Positions 33,195 through 41,249 of a DNA stretch of 64,000 nt are shown here, one piece after another. Source of the DNA: Motilibacter rhizosphaerae (GTDB taxonomy: Bacteria; Actinomycetota; Actinomycetes; Motilibacterales; Motilibacteraceae); assembly GCF_004216915.1 (NCBI RefSeq), contig NZ_SGXD01000001.1, positions 62,001 through 126,000 on the forward strand. Direction: 5' to 3'. Numbering within the stretch: position 1 is the stretch's first letter; the number at the start of each line of letters is the position of its first letter. A program made the translations under genes and the position numbers. The notes beneath the pieces were generated by a model. The model searched no databases, was not told where the DNA came from, and was given only the letters and a program-made list of their open reading frames with translations.

Positions 33195-34043
33195 ATGACG
33201 ACGACGACGCACTCCCTCCCCCTCCCCGACACCGGGCAGACGACCGGGCAGACGGCCGAGCTGACGGTCGAGCAGACCGGCAGCGGCCGGCCCTTCCTCC
33301 TGCTCCACGGCGGCGCGGGCCCCGCCTCGGTGCTGCCGTTCGCCCAGCTGCTCGCCGCGGAGCAGCCGGCCCGGGTGCTCGTGCCGACGCACCCCGGGTT
33401 CGGCGGGACGCCCCGCCCCGCGCAGGTCGCCGACGTCCGCGCCCTCGCGGCGCTCTACCTCGCCCTGCTCGACGAGCTCGACCTCGAGGGCGTCACCGTC
33501 GTCGGCAACTCCATCGGCGGGTGGGTCGCGGCGGAGATCGCCGCGCTCGGCAGCCCGCGCGTGAGCGGCGTGGTCATCGTCAACGGCGTGGGCTTCGACG
33601 ACCCCGCGCACCCGGTCGCGGACTTCTTCGCGCTGAGCCTCGACCAGCTGACCGACCTCTCGTACGACGACCCGGACCGCTTCCGGCTCGACCCCGCGAC
33701 GCTGGGCGAGCGGCAGAAGGCGCTGATGGGCGCGAACCGGCAGGCGATCGCGGTGTACGGCGGCGCGACGATGACGGACCCGACGCTCGCGGCGCGGCTC
33801 GCAGGGGTCAGCGTCCCCACCCTCGTGCTGTGGGGGCAGAGCGACGGCATCGCCGGGCCGGAGTACGGCCGGGCCTACGCCGCCGCCATCCCCACCGCCC
33901 GCTACCAGCCGCTCGAGCGGACCGGCCACCTCCCGCAGGTCGAGAGCCCGGCCGCGACGCTCGCGGCGATGTGGGAGTTCGCGCAGCAGCAGTGGACGGA
34001 GTCCACCGAGCAGCCCTGGACGGAGTCCACCGACCACCACTGA
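33195..34043 (+). CDS. Alpha/beta hydrolase
   Basis: 282 residues. FLLLHGGAGP forms the oxyanion hole, GNSIGG holds nucleophile Ser106, LWGQSDGIAGPEYG the acid region and TGHLPQVESP the catalytic His. The final residues are a duplicated 8-residue unit (WTESTEQP-WTESTDHH), encoded by a 24-bp direct repeat at 33993-34040, which looks like a recent slippage event. No signal peptide. It is controlled by the divergent MarR, as usual for hydrolases that clear a toxic ester or aromatic compound. No ribosome site: the dyad ends at the ATG, so the message may be leaderless. Confidence 0.85.
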   Translation: MTTTTHSLPLPDTGQTTGQTAELTVEQTGSGRPFLLLHGGAGPASVLPFAQLLAAEQPARVLVPTHPGFGGTPRPAQVADVRALAALYLALLDELDLEGVTVVGNSIGGWVAAEIAALGSPRVSGVVIVNGVGFDDPAHPVADFFALSLDQLTDLSYDDPDRFRLDPATLGERQKALMGANRQAIAVYGGATMTDPTLAARLAGVSVPTLVLWGQSDGIAGPEYGRAYAAAIPTARYQPLERTGHLPQVESPAATLAAMWEFAQQQWTESTEQPWTESTDHH

Positions 34044-34074
34044 TCAGACTCGACAACCCCACGAGGAGCACGCC

Positions 34075-34290
34075 ATGTCACCCGCCCCCAAGTACCAGAT
34101 GGCCCTGATGATCTGGGTCGCCGTCTTCCCCACCCTCGTCGCCCTGCAGCTCGCGCTGCACGACGTGCTGACCGGCCTCCCTCCCGTCCTGCGGACGCTG
34201 GTCCTCACCATGGTGAGCGTGCCGGTCGTCGTCTTCGGCCTCATGCCGCCGCTCCAGCGGCTCCGCGCCCGGCTGCTGCACGCGGCCTGA
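34075..34290 (+). CDS. Small two-helix membrane protein
   Basis: 71 residues. Two hydrophobic helices (MALMIWVAVFPTLVALQLAL and LRTLVLTMVSVPVVVFGLMPPL) flank a short loop, with a basic C-terminal tail. ATG 34075 has GAGGAGC upstream. It follows the hydrolase by 31 bp and may be cotranscribed. It looks like the small partner membrane proteins often found beside antibiotic-monooxygenase or hydrolase genes; the function is unknown. Confidence 0.72.
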   Translation: MSPAPKYQMALMIWVAVFPTLVALQLALHDVLTGLPPVLRTLVLTMVSVPVVVFGLMPPLQRLRARLLHAA

Positions 34291-34307
34291 GCGCTAGCGT
34301 CGGGCCC

Positions 34308-35015
34308 GTGGACCGGATCCGCTCGACGCTGCTGGCGCTCGTGCTGCACCCGACAGGGCAGCACGACCTGGCGCTGACGGCCGCGGAGGCCCTCGCGGAG
34401 GGCCTCGACTCGCCCGCACTGCGCGAGGTCGCCGGCCTCCCCCTCCGTGACGACGACGGCACGAGGAGCCTGTTCCTGGTCGCAGCCGAGGAGCTGGGGC
34501 TGCCGGTCCCCTCTGCGGGTACGCAGGGCCGGCGCCGGATCGAGCTGGCCCACGACCGCGAGTGGTCGACCCGCGACCAGGCCGCGGCGTACCCGGCGGT
34601 GCGAGCGCTGCTCGGCGCGGAGGCGCTCCTCCCCCTCGAACGTGCCTTCGCCCGGGTCGAGCGTGACCTGCGGAAGACCCTGCGGCCGGACGGGCGGCTG
34701 CAGCCCGTCCCGGTCGACAACACCGGGGAGCTGCTGTTCTTCGTCGGACTGGGGGACGGAGCATCCTGGTCGGGCGGGAGGGCGGTGTCCTTCCACACGA
34801 CGGAGACCCAGCTCCTCGTCCAGGTGGCGGACTGCCTCTCCGAGACCGTTCTGGAAGTGTGGCGCGAGCAGTGGCCGGTCTGCCGGCAGCACGACCGTCC
34901 CCCGGCTGACGCCCACGAGTGCGGCGGTGAGCCGGTGTGGTGGTGCAGCAAGGGCCAGCACGTCCTGGCTCGCATCGGCCAGCTGACCGCGGACGTCCTG
35001 CTCCCCCGCCCCTAA
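34308..35015 (+). CDS. Uncharacterised protein with a C-terminal Cys/His cluster
   Basis: 235 residues from GTG 34308. No family recognised. The first 160 residues are mixed helix/strand with an acidic bias. The end has CRQHDRPPADAHECGGEPVW followed by WCSKGQH, a spacing of Cys and His (C, H, H, C, C, H) that could hold zinc. The stop TAA overlaps the stop of the convergent SRPBCC gene (CTAA at 35012-35015). Confidence 0.65.
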   Translation: MDRIRSTLLALVLHPTGQHDLALTAAEALAEGLDSPALREVAGLPLRDDDGTRSLFLVAAEELGLPVPSAGTQGRRRIELAHDREWSTRDQAAAYPAVRALLGAEALLPLERAFARVERDLRKTLRPDGRLQPVPVDNTGELLFFVGLGDGASWSGGRAVSFHTTETQLLVQVADCLSETVLEVWREQWPVCRQHDRPPADAHECGGEPVWWCSKGQHVLARIGQLTADVLLPRP

Positions 35016-35470
35016 CGCCCCTCCGCGACGCGCCTGATGTGCGCGGCCCGCTGCCGCAGCAGCCGCCGGACGTACGGCGCGAGCACGACCCGGGCCACCA
35101 GGTCCCCGAGCACTCCGGCCGGGGCGGTCACCGTGAACCGGTCGGTCATGCGCGTACGCCCGCCGGGCAGTGCGGCGAAGAGGTGCTCGTGGTGCATGGC
35201 GCGGAAGGGCCCGCGCACCTGCTCGTCGACGAAGCGCACCGGTCGGTCGTACGCCGTGACCCGGCTGGTGAGCCGCCATGAGAGCCCGCCGTGCCGGGAG
35301 GTCAGCGTGACCTCGTCGCCCAGGCCGAGCGTGCGCCGGCCCGTGCTCGTGGTCGCCGTCTCGCCGCTGCCCGACAGCGACGCGGAGTGCACGTCGACGT
35401 CGAGCTCGAGGTCGAAGACCACGTCGGGCGGCGCGGAGACGAGGGTCACGACCTCGACGAGGACGGCCAC
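35012..35470 (-). CDS. SRPBCC / polyketide-cyclase-like ligand-binding protein
   Basis: 152 residues. Starts VLVEVVTLVSAPPDVVFDLELDVDVHSASL, then SWRLTSRVTAYDRPVRFVDEQVRGPFRAMHHEHLFAALPGGRTRMTDRFTVTAPAG, the START/Bet v 1 fold pattern of a cell-type SRPBCC protein related to the YfiM/SAM-independent ligand-binding CoxG-like group. It binds a hydrophobic ligand; no catalysis is evident. GTG start 35470. Four bases separate its start from the end of the lipoprotein gene upstream. Confidence 0.78.
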   Translation of the reverse strand: MAVLVEVVTLVSAPPDVVFDLELDVDVHSASLSGSGETATTSTGRRTLGLGDEVTLTSRHGGLSWRLTSRVTAYDRPVRFVDEQVRGPFRAMHHEHLFAALPGGRTRMTDRFTVTAPAGVLGDLVARVVLAPYVRRLLRQRAAHIRRVAEGR

Positions 35471-35474
35471 CGCC

Positions 35475-36257
35475 TCACCCCTGCCCGAGGTCGGCGCAGC
35501 TGCGCTCGGTCGGGAGCAGCGGGCGCAGGCTGACGAGCCGGGCGCGACCGCCTTCAGTCACCGGCACGGGGGCACGTGCCGCCCGCACCTCCTCCGGGAG
35601 CGCCGCGGCCTCCTGCGGCGAGAGCAGGCGGCAGCCCGAGGCGGGCACCTCGAGGGCGGGTCCGGGCGTCGCGCCGTCCGCACCGCTTTGCTCGGCCAGC
35701 AGCGCGTACGCAGTGGCAGGCAGCGCGGCCGCGTCCGCCCCCGGACGCACCGCGGCCAGCGCGTCGACGAGGGCGAGGAGCCGGTCGCGCGACGCCGCCG
35801 GCCGCAGCGGGAGGTCGCGCAGGCTGAGCAGCGGGACGGAGACGCGGCGGGCGGGGCCCGCGGCGTACCTCACGGTGAGGACCGTCATCCCGCCGTCGGC
35901 GACGGCTCTCCCCGGCGGCAGCGTCGGCACCACGACGTGGTCCGGCACGCCCGCGCGATCGGCCAGCGCGAGGAGATCCTGCCACTGCTGCAGGGAGATC
36001 TGCCCCTGGACGAGCTGGAGGGGGAAGACCGGCACGCCGCGTGCGTCGCGGCGCAGGCCGACCACGCGGCCGTCCGCGAGCGCGGTGACGTCGGGAAGCC
36101 CTGCCGGCAGGACGTACGCGCAGGCTCCGTCGCAGACGTCGGCCACGCTGATGGACGTCGGTGCCAGGTCCCTCGACACAGCAGGCAGTCCTGTCGAGGA
36201 CCGCGCACACCCCGCCGTCGCGAGCGCGAGCAGCAGCGCCGCGGTCCAGGTCCGCAT
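35475..36257 (-). CDS. Lipoprotein of unknown function
   Basis: 260 residues. The first 18 residues (MRTWTAALLLALATAGCARS) are a lipoprotein signal with lipobox A-T-A-G-C and Cys17. The mature part has three short internal Cys pairs (DVCDGACAY, SGCRLL, RSCADLG) suggesting disulfides. Sections LPAGLPDVTALADGRVV and LLSLRDLPLRPAASRDRLLALVDAL repeat a helix-strand pattern. No family recognised. It is anchored on the outside of the membrane by prediction. Same direction as the SRPBCC gene, 4 bp apart, so probably cotranscribed. Confidence 0.68.
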   Translation of the reverse strand: MRTWTAALLLALATAGCARSSTGLPAVSRDLAPTSISVADVCDGACAYVLPAGLPDVTALADGRVVGLRRDARGVPVFPLQLVQGQISLQQWQDLLALADRAGVPDHVVVPTLPPGRAVADGGMTVLTVRYAAGPARRVSVPLLSLRDLPLRPAASRDRLLALVDALAAVRPGADAAALPATAYALLAEQSGADGATPGPALEVPASGCRLLSPQEAAALPEEVRAARAPVPVTEGGRARLVSLRPLLPTERSCADLGQG

Positions 36258-36514
36258 CACGCCGGGCTGCTGACCAGGAGGTGCTCCCCCACCGGCTGTG
36301 CAGCCACGAGCCCCACCCCCTGCGGTGAGGGTAGTCGACCAGGTCGGCGGAGGGGCCCGGCTGAGGGGTGGGGCGCCGTGACGAACCGCGGGGAGCAACC
36401 CGCCGCGACCGGGACGAGGCCTGGACTGCGCGGCGGTGGGTTGCTCTGCGTCGTCCGCTCGTGCCGCACGATCCTCGCGGGCGCCCGCCGCACTGCGCCC
36501 GCTAGCGTGACGGC

Positions 36515-37387
36515 ATGCGGGCGGAGGAGCGGTACGTCGCGGCGGGGCCGCTGCGGCTGTGGACCGAGCGCACGGGGGAGCCCGACCTGCCCGCGGTCCT
36601 GCTCGTCGCCGGCTCCGCGGCCCAGGGCATCAGCTGGCCGGAGCTGCTGGTGGCGCGGCTCGTCGAGCGCGGCGTGCAGGTGCTGCGCTTCGACCAGCGG
36701 GACACGGGGCGGTCGAGCACGGTCGACTTCGCGGCCGACCCGTACACCATCGAGGACATGGCGCGAGACTGCCTCGCGGTGCTCGACGGCTGGGACCTGG
36801 ACTCCGCGGCCGTGGCAGGGGCCTCGCTCGGCGGCATGCTCGCGCAGTGGATGGGCGTGCACGCCCCGGAGCGGGTCCGCTCGCTGACCCTGGTGTCGAC
36901 GTCACCGATGGGGCACGACCCGCGGGCGTCGCGTGCACGGGCGCGGGCCGGCCTGCCGCCCGACCCCGACGACCTCCCCCCGCCGGCGCCGGAGTTCCTC
37001 GCGCACCTGGCGAAGGGGCTGCCTCCGGGCGTCGAGTCCGACGTCGAGCTGTTCCGCGTCTTCACCGGGCCGGTGCGGCCGTACGACGAGGCCGCTGCGA
37101 GGGACATGCTCGAGCGGTCGCTCGCCCGGGCAGGAGACCCTGCCGCGGCGGCGAACCACCACCAGGCGGTGTGGCTGGACGCCCCCGGGCTGCTCGCGCC
37201 GCTGTCGTCCATCACCGCGCCCACCGCGGTCGTGCACGGGGACGAGGACCCGGTCTACCCCCTGCGGCACGGGGAGGCTCTCGCCGCCGCGATCCCCGGC
37301 GCGGTGCTGCACGTGGTGCCGGGGATGGGGCACGTGCTGACGTCACCCGGGCTCCCCGAAGAGGTCGGAGACCTCATTCTCGTGTGA
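36515..37387 (+). CDS. Alpha/beta hydrolase (RdmC/aclacinomycin methylesterase-like)
   Basis: 290 residues. GASLGG holds nucleophile Ser104; FDQRDTGRSSTVDFAADPYTIEDMARD is the family hallmark; VVHGDEDPVYPLRHG and PGMGHVLTS supply acid and His. Members include methyl esterases of polyketide tailoring, but most are of unknown substrate. ATG 36515. The last nine codons and the stop lie inside the first unit of a 29-bp tandem repeat that continues past the gene. Confidence 0.86.
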   Translation: MRAEERYVAAGPLRLWTERTGEPDLPAVLLVAGSAAQGISWPELLVARLVERGVQVLRFDQRDTGRSSTVDFAADPYTIEDMARDCLAVLDGWDLDSAAVAGASLGGMLAQWMGVHAPERVRSLTLVSTSPMGHDPRASRARARAGLPPDPDDLPPPAPEFLAHLAKGLPPGVESDVELFRVFTGPVRPYDEAAARDMLERSLARAGDPAAAANHHQAVWLDAPGLLAPLSSITAPTAVVHGDEDPVYPLRHGEALAAAIPGAVLHVVPGMGHVLTSPGLPEEVGDLILV

Positions 37388-37476
37388 CCGAGGTCGGAGA
37401 CCTCATTCTCGTGTGACCGAGGTCGGAGACCTCATTCTCGTGTGACCGAGGTCGGAGACCTCATCCTCGTGTGACC
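37361..37476. repeat. Tandem repeat, four units of 29 bp, over a gene's stop codon
   Basis: Four head-to-tail units begin at 37361, 37390, 37419 and 37448; units 1-3 are identical and unit 4 differs by one base (ATC for ATT). Each contains GAGGTCGGAGACCTC, a 6-bp inverted repeat around GGA, then CATTCTCGTG and TGACC. Unit 1 encodes the hydrolase's last nine residues and its TGA. Identity of the units points to recent slippage or unequal exchange. The stems may act as a terminator. Confidence 0.92.
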
Positions 37477-37529
37477 TCGTCCTCGTAGGACGCGGCCGGG
37501 TGCGGCGCGTACCGCACCCGGCCCTCCGC

Positions 37530-38627
37530 TCAGCTCAGCGAGACCGGCATCCCCCCGGTCGTCACCGTGATGTCGTTGCGCGACAGCGACGGCGGGAGAT
37601 CACCGCGCGACCAGACGCCCCAGAACTGGCCCGAGATGTGGTTGTGGTAGATCTGCGTCCCCTCGTTCATGGCGCCGGGCGCGGCGTTCGTGATGATGCC
37701 GACCGTGTTCGGCGCCTCGAGGAAGCCGACGTTGTTGCCGGAGAGCACGTTGTCGTACAGCCGGACCCCGATGGTCTTCGACCCGGGGGCCTCGGCGTTG
37801 ACGATGAGCCCGCCCTCGAAGGAGTCGCGCACGGTGTTCTTGCTGACATCGGCACCGTTGACGGTGGACCCGGGCAGGTCGGCCGCGACCACGATGCCGC
37901 CGATGTCGGGGCCTGCTGGCTGGAAGCCGATGCCGTGGATGCTGTTGCCGCGGATCGTGATGTCCGAGAGGGAGCCGCCGACGTTCTGGGTCGCCGCGAC
38001 GACGCCGCAGCCGTTGGCGTTGTTCCAGGTGGTGTTGTCCGACACCTTCACCCAGGACGACGGCACGAGGGGCGCCGCGGGGTTCTGGTGCGACATGAGC
38101 GCACCCGGGTCGAAGGGGCCGTTGTCCATGACCCCGATGCCGCCGCGCCCGTTGTCGTAGACCTGGTTGCCCGAGATCGTCGCGTGGGAGACGCCGAAGA
38201 CGCTGATGGCGAAGGCCTGCCCGACGTAGGAGTGCACGCCGCTGCCTGGCAGCGGGGGTGCGGAGGGGTCGATAGTGCCGTAGCCGTTGCCGGTCACGGT
38301 CGAGTCCGAGATCTTCAGCCAGGACGTCTTCTCGGCGAAGATGCCCTGGAAGCCGGAGTCGTGCACCGTGGTGGAGCGGATGATGACGTGGTCGGCGCCG
38401 GCGCCCACGTAGATCCCGATGTCGCAGCCGGTCGCGTCGACGTCGCGGCCGGAGATGGTCTGGCCCGCGTGGGCCACGACCGCAGCGCTCAGCCCTGTGC
38501 CGCCCACGTCCGGGGTGCAGGCCGTCGCGGCCTGGGCCGTCCCCGGGGTGACCAGGCCCAGGGCCGCCACGACCGGTAGCGCCGAGAGAACCACGGTGGA
38601 GGTCGTCCTCGACCTGGAGCGGAGCAT
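37530..38627 (-). CDS. Secreted right-handed parallel beta-helix protein
   Basis: 365 residues. Signal peptide to about 33 (LVTPGTAQA). The rest is beta-helix rungs: QTISGRDVDATGCDIGIYVGAG, VIIRSTTVHDSGFQGIFAEKTSWLKISDSTVTGNG, ATISGNQVYDNGRGGIGVMDNG, DITIRGNSIHGIGFQ, TRLYDNVLSGNNVGFLEAP. Most rungs carry an N-x-V/I-x-x-N ladder of the NosD type. No catalytic residues can be named. ATG 38627. It resembles the protein at 26695 in fold, not in sequence. Likely secreted and active on cell-wall or plant polysaccharide. Confidence 0.82.
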   Translation of the reverse strand: MLRSRSRTTSTVVLSALPVVAALGLVTPGTAQAATACTPDVGGTGLSAAVVAHAGQTISGRDVDATGCDIGIYVGAGADHVIIRSTTVHDSGFQGIFAEKTSWLKISDSTVTGNGYGTIDPSAPPLPGSGVHSYVGQAFAISVFGVSHATISGNQVYDNGRGGIGVMDNGPFDPGALMSHQNPAAPLVPSSWVKVSDNTTWNNANGCGVVAATQNVGGSLSDITIRGNSIHGIGFQPAGPDIGGIVVAADLPGSTVNGADVSKNTVRDSFEGGLIVNAEAPGSKTIGVRLYDNVLSGNNVGFLEAPNTVGIITNAAPGAMNEGTQIYHNHISGQFWGVWSRGDLPPSLSRNDITVTTGGMPVSLS

Positions 38628-38758
38628 CGTCGGTCCTGCCCTTCGTCCTGCCTGTCGCGCGCCGGTCGGCGCGCTCGCCGGAGTGTCCACCCGCAGCGGG
38701 CGCGACTTCCAGGACCGATCGGGCAGAGCGAGCGGGGCGCGCCGGGCAGAGCGGGCGG

Positions 38759-39016
38759 CTACTGCAGGTAGCCCTCGACCTCGCCCGCCGGGCGCTCGTG
38801 CGCCTGGGCCGGGTCGAGGCCGGCGCTGCGGCGGGCCTGCCGCTGGCGCAGGAGGTCCCAGCAGCGGTCGAGCTCGACCTCGAGCGCCTGGAGGCGGCGG
38901 CGCTCCTCGTCGCTGTCGAGCTCGCCGGACGAGGTCCGCTCACGCAGCTCGTGCTCCTGGGCGACGAGGTCGTGGACGTGGGCGAGGAGGCTGCTGTCGC
39001 TGCTGTCGGCGGTCAT
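38759..39016 (-). CDS. DUF2630 family protein
   Basis: 85 residues. The full family pattern is visible: LLAHVHDLVAQEHELRERTSSGEL, RRRLQALEVELDRCWDLLRQRQARRSAGLDP and the terminal RPAGEVEGYLQ. It is all helix with coiled-coil potential. Common in actinobacteria as a stand-alone gene; function unknown. Start ATG 39016, 20 bp downstream of the TetR stop and in the same direction. Confidence 0.9.
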   Translation of the reverse strand: MTADSSDSSLLAHVHDLVAQEHELRERTSSGELDSDEERRRLQALEVELDRCWDLLRQRQARRSAGLDPAQAHERPAGEVEGYLQ

Positions 39017-39036
39017 GGCCGCAGCGTACGGGCCGG

Positions 39037-39603
39037 CTAGGCGCGCAGGCCCTGCAGCACGACCTCGAGCAGCCGCTCGTTCTGCTCGCGGGTCGCGGTC
39101 GAGGACATGCAGATCCCGCCGACGAGGTGGAGCAGGTCGTCGCCGCTCACGTCCTGGCGCACGGCGCCCGCGGCCTGCGCCCGCTCGAGCACGCGCGTCG
39201 CGGCCGCCTGCAGCCGCTCGCGCAGCTGGAGGCGGAGCCCGGGGTCGCGCTCGAAGGCCTCCTGCAGCTCCTTGAGCAGGTTGCGCTTGTTCATCGCGTA
39301 GCGGGCGTAGGCCTGCAGCCACGACGTCAGCCCGGCGTACGGGTCGGGAGTCGCGAGGGCGTCGTCCACCGCCGCGATGAGGGTGTCGATCTCCTCGGCG
39401 TAGACGGCCTCGACGAGGTCGATGCGGCGCGGGAAGTGGCGGTAGAGCGTGCCCACGCCGACACCCGCCCGCTTCGCGATGTCCTCGATGGCGGCCTCGT
39501 GCGCGCGCTCGCCGAACTCCTCGCGCGCTGCGGTGATGAGGCGCTCGTAGTTGCGCCGCGCGTCGGCCCGCATGGGTCGGGGTGCGGTGGCGGGCGTGGT
39601 CAC
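39037..39603 (-). CDS. TetR-family regulator of the divergent MFS transporter
   Basis: 188 residues from GTG 39603. The HTH is RLITAAREEFGERAHEAAIEDIAKRAGVGVGTLYRHFPRRIDLVEAVY (about 20-68). The C-terminus is a TetR_C ligand domain with LLHLVGGICMSSTATREQNERLLEVVLQGLRA. It diverges from a DHA2-type drug exporter across a spacer with three matching dyads, so it is very probably the local repressor, released by a drug. Confidence 0.9.
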   Translation of the reverse strand: MTTPATAPRPMRADARRNYERLITAAREEFGERAHEAAIEDIAKRAGVGVGTLYRHFPRRIDLVEAVYAEEIDTLIAAVDDALATPDPYAGLTSWLQAYARYAMNKRNLLKELQEAFERDPGLRLQLRERLQAAATRVLERAQAAGAVRQDVSGDDLLHLVGGICMSSTATREQNERLLEVVLQGLRA

Positions 39604-39627
39604 CCCTCCATGGTGCCACGCCGAAAC

Positions 39628-39694
39628 GGAGGTGTCCTCCATCTGCACTGGACAACCGGAGGTGACTTCCGTATCTTTAGTGGAGGCAACCTCC
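39628..39694. promoter_or_regulatory. Three GGAGG-N3-CCTCC dyads between TetR and MFS genes
   Basis: GGAGGTGTCCTCC (39628-39640), GGAGGTGACTTCC (39658-39670; one mismatch) and GGAGGCAACCTCC (39682-39694) are spaced 30 and 24 bp centre to centre. They fill the region between the divergent starts, so TetR dimers probably bind in series. Confidence 0.75.
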
Positions 39695-39717
39695 GCTTCT
39701 CCTCGAAGGGCACCGGC

Positions 39718-41202
39718 ATGTCCGACCTCGAGATCCGGCCCGCAGCTCGCGGGCTCGACCCCGTCCGCTCCCCCCGCCAGCCGCTCAGCCGGCCGGTCCC
39801 CAGCCCGCGCAGCGCGCCACCCGCGCGCCGCGGCCTCGTGCTCGCCGTGATCCTGCTGACCCAGCTCATGGTCGTGCTCGACGGGACGATCGTGAACGTC
39901 GCGCTCCCCGAGCTGCAGCGCGCGCTCGACTTCACTCCCGCGCGGCTGTCGTGGGTGCTCAACGCGTACGCCCTCACCTTCGGCGGGCTGCTCCTGTTCG
40001 GCGCCCGCTGCGGCGACGTGCTGGGCCGGCGGCGCACGTTCCTGCTCGGCATCAGCGTGTTCACCATCGCCTCGCTGCTCGGGGGGCTCGCCACCTCCGA
40101 CGTCCTGCTCCTGGCCGCCCGGGCGCTGCAGGGCGTGGGCGGTGCCCTCGCCGCACCCGCAGCGCTCACGCTGCTCGCCACGACGTACCCGGACCCGCGG
40201 GAGCGCCTGCGCGCCATCGGCCTGTACGCCGCGGTGTCCGTCGGCGGGGCCGCGACCGGGCTGCTCGCCGGCGGCGTTCTGACCGAGTACGCGTCCTGGC
40301 GCTGGGTCTTCCTCGTCAACCTGCCGTTCGGGATCGCCGCCCTGGTCGGTGGTGCTGCCCTGCTGCGCGAGACCCCGCGCACGCGGCTGCCCTTCGACCT
40401 CACCGGTGCGCTCAGCTCGACCCTGGGTGTGGGTGCGCTGGTCTACGGCCTGGTGGAGAGCACGTCCGCGGGCTGGTCGTCGGTGCGCACCCTGGCTCCG
40501 CTCGCCGCGGGCACGGCCCTGATCGTGGTCTTCGTGCTCGCCGAACGTGCTGCAGCGCAGCCGATCCTGCCGCTCCGCCTGCTGGCCAGCCCGTCGCGCA
40601 GCGGGGCGAACGCCGCTCGCGGCCTGCTCTACGCCGGGGCGTACGGCATGTTCTTCTACCTCACGCAGTACCTCCAGGGCGTGCGCGGCTTCAGCCCCGT
40701 CGAGGCCGGGCTGTCGTTCCTCCCCCTGCCGCTCAGCGTCTTCACGCTCTCGCAGCTCACGACCCGCGTGCTGGTGGGGCGCTTCTCCGCCCGCACCCTC
40801 ATGCTGACGGGGCTGGGGATCTCCACGGTGGGCCTCGCCCTGGACACCCGGCTCTCGCCGACCACGCCGTACGCGATGGTGCTGCTCAGCCTCGTGCTCT
40901 TCGGCGCCGGCAACGGGATCTCGTTCGTCACGCTCACCGGTGCGGCGATCGCCGACGTGGCCCCCGAGGACGCGGGCGCGGCCTCCGGGCTCGTCAACGT
41001 CTCGCAGCAGCTGGGCGCTGCACTGGGCGTCGCCCTGCTGGTGACCGTCTTCGGGGACGCGGGCTCGCTGGGCGCCAGCACCCTCGCAGGTGCCGCGCGG
41101 TTCACCCACGGGGTGGACCACGTCTTCGCGGGCGCGGCGCTGCTGGCCCTGTCCTCGCTCGTGATGGTCGCGCTGACGAGCCGGGTACGGCGCACGGCCT
41201 GA
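39718..41202 (+). CDS. MFS transporter, DHA2 (EmrB/QacA) drug-efflux type
   Basis: 494 residues, 14 predicted helices. LMVVLDGTIVNVALPELQRALDFTPARLSWVLNAYALTFGGLLLFGARCGDVLGRRR contains the family motif D1 and motif A; LLAGGVLTEYASWRWVFLVNLPFG is motif C-like. It exports hydrophobic compounds in exchange for protons. ATG 39718 is preferred because it sits just after the operators; the open frame runs further upstream. A strong hairpin follows the stop. Regulated by the divergent TetR by context. Confidence 0.92.
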   Translation: MSDLEIRPAARGLDPVRSPRQPLSRPVPSPRSAPPARRGLVLAVILLTQLMVVLDGTIVNVALPELQRALDFTPARLSWVLNAYALTFGGLLLFGARCGDVLGRRRTFLLGISVFTIASLLGGLATSDVLLLAARALQGVGGALAAPAALTLLATTYPDPRERLRAIGLYAAVSVGGAATGLLAGGVLTEYASWRWVFLVNLPFGIAALVGGAALLRETPRTRLPFDLTGALSSTLGVGALVYGLVESTSAGWSSVRTLAPLAAGTALIVVFVLAERAAAQPILPLRLLASPSRSGANAARGLLYAGAYGMFFYLTQYLQGVRGFSPVEAGLSFLPLPLSVFTLSQLTTRVLVGRFSARTLMLTGLGISTVGLALDTRLSPTTPYAMVLLSLVLFGAGNGISFVTLTGAAIADVAPEDAGAASGLVNVSQQLGAALGVALLVTVFGDAGSLGASTLAGAARFTHGVDHVFAGAALLALSSLVMVALTSRVRRTA

Positions 41203-41212
41203 CCGACGCGCA

Positions 41213-41241
41213 GAGGGGGCCGCCCGGTGGGCGGCCCCCTC
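41213..41241. terminator. Bidirectional terminator
   Basis: A 13-bp perfect GC stem (GAGGGGGCCGCCC with its complement) around a GGT loop lies between the convergent MFS and epimerase genes. It starts 10 bp after one stop and ends 8 bp before the other. Confidence 0.8.
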
Positions 41242-41249
41242 CTCGTGCG

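Noticed and set aside
37361-37476. CRISPR array
   Set aside because: The 29-bp units are directly adjacent with no spacers, and there are no cas genes.
39037-41121. 694-residue minus-strand frame extending upstream of the TetR gene through the MFS region
   Set aside because: Only the last 188 residues are TetR. The rest is antisense to the MFS transporter, and GTG 39603 is the natural start.
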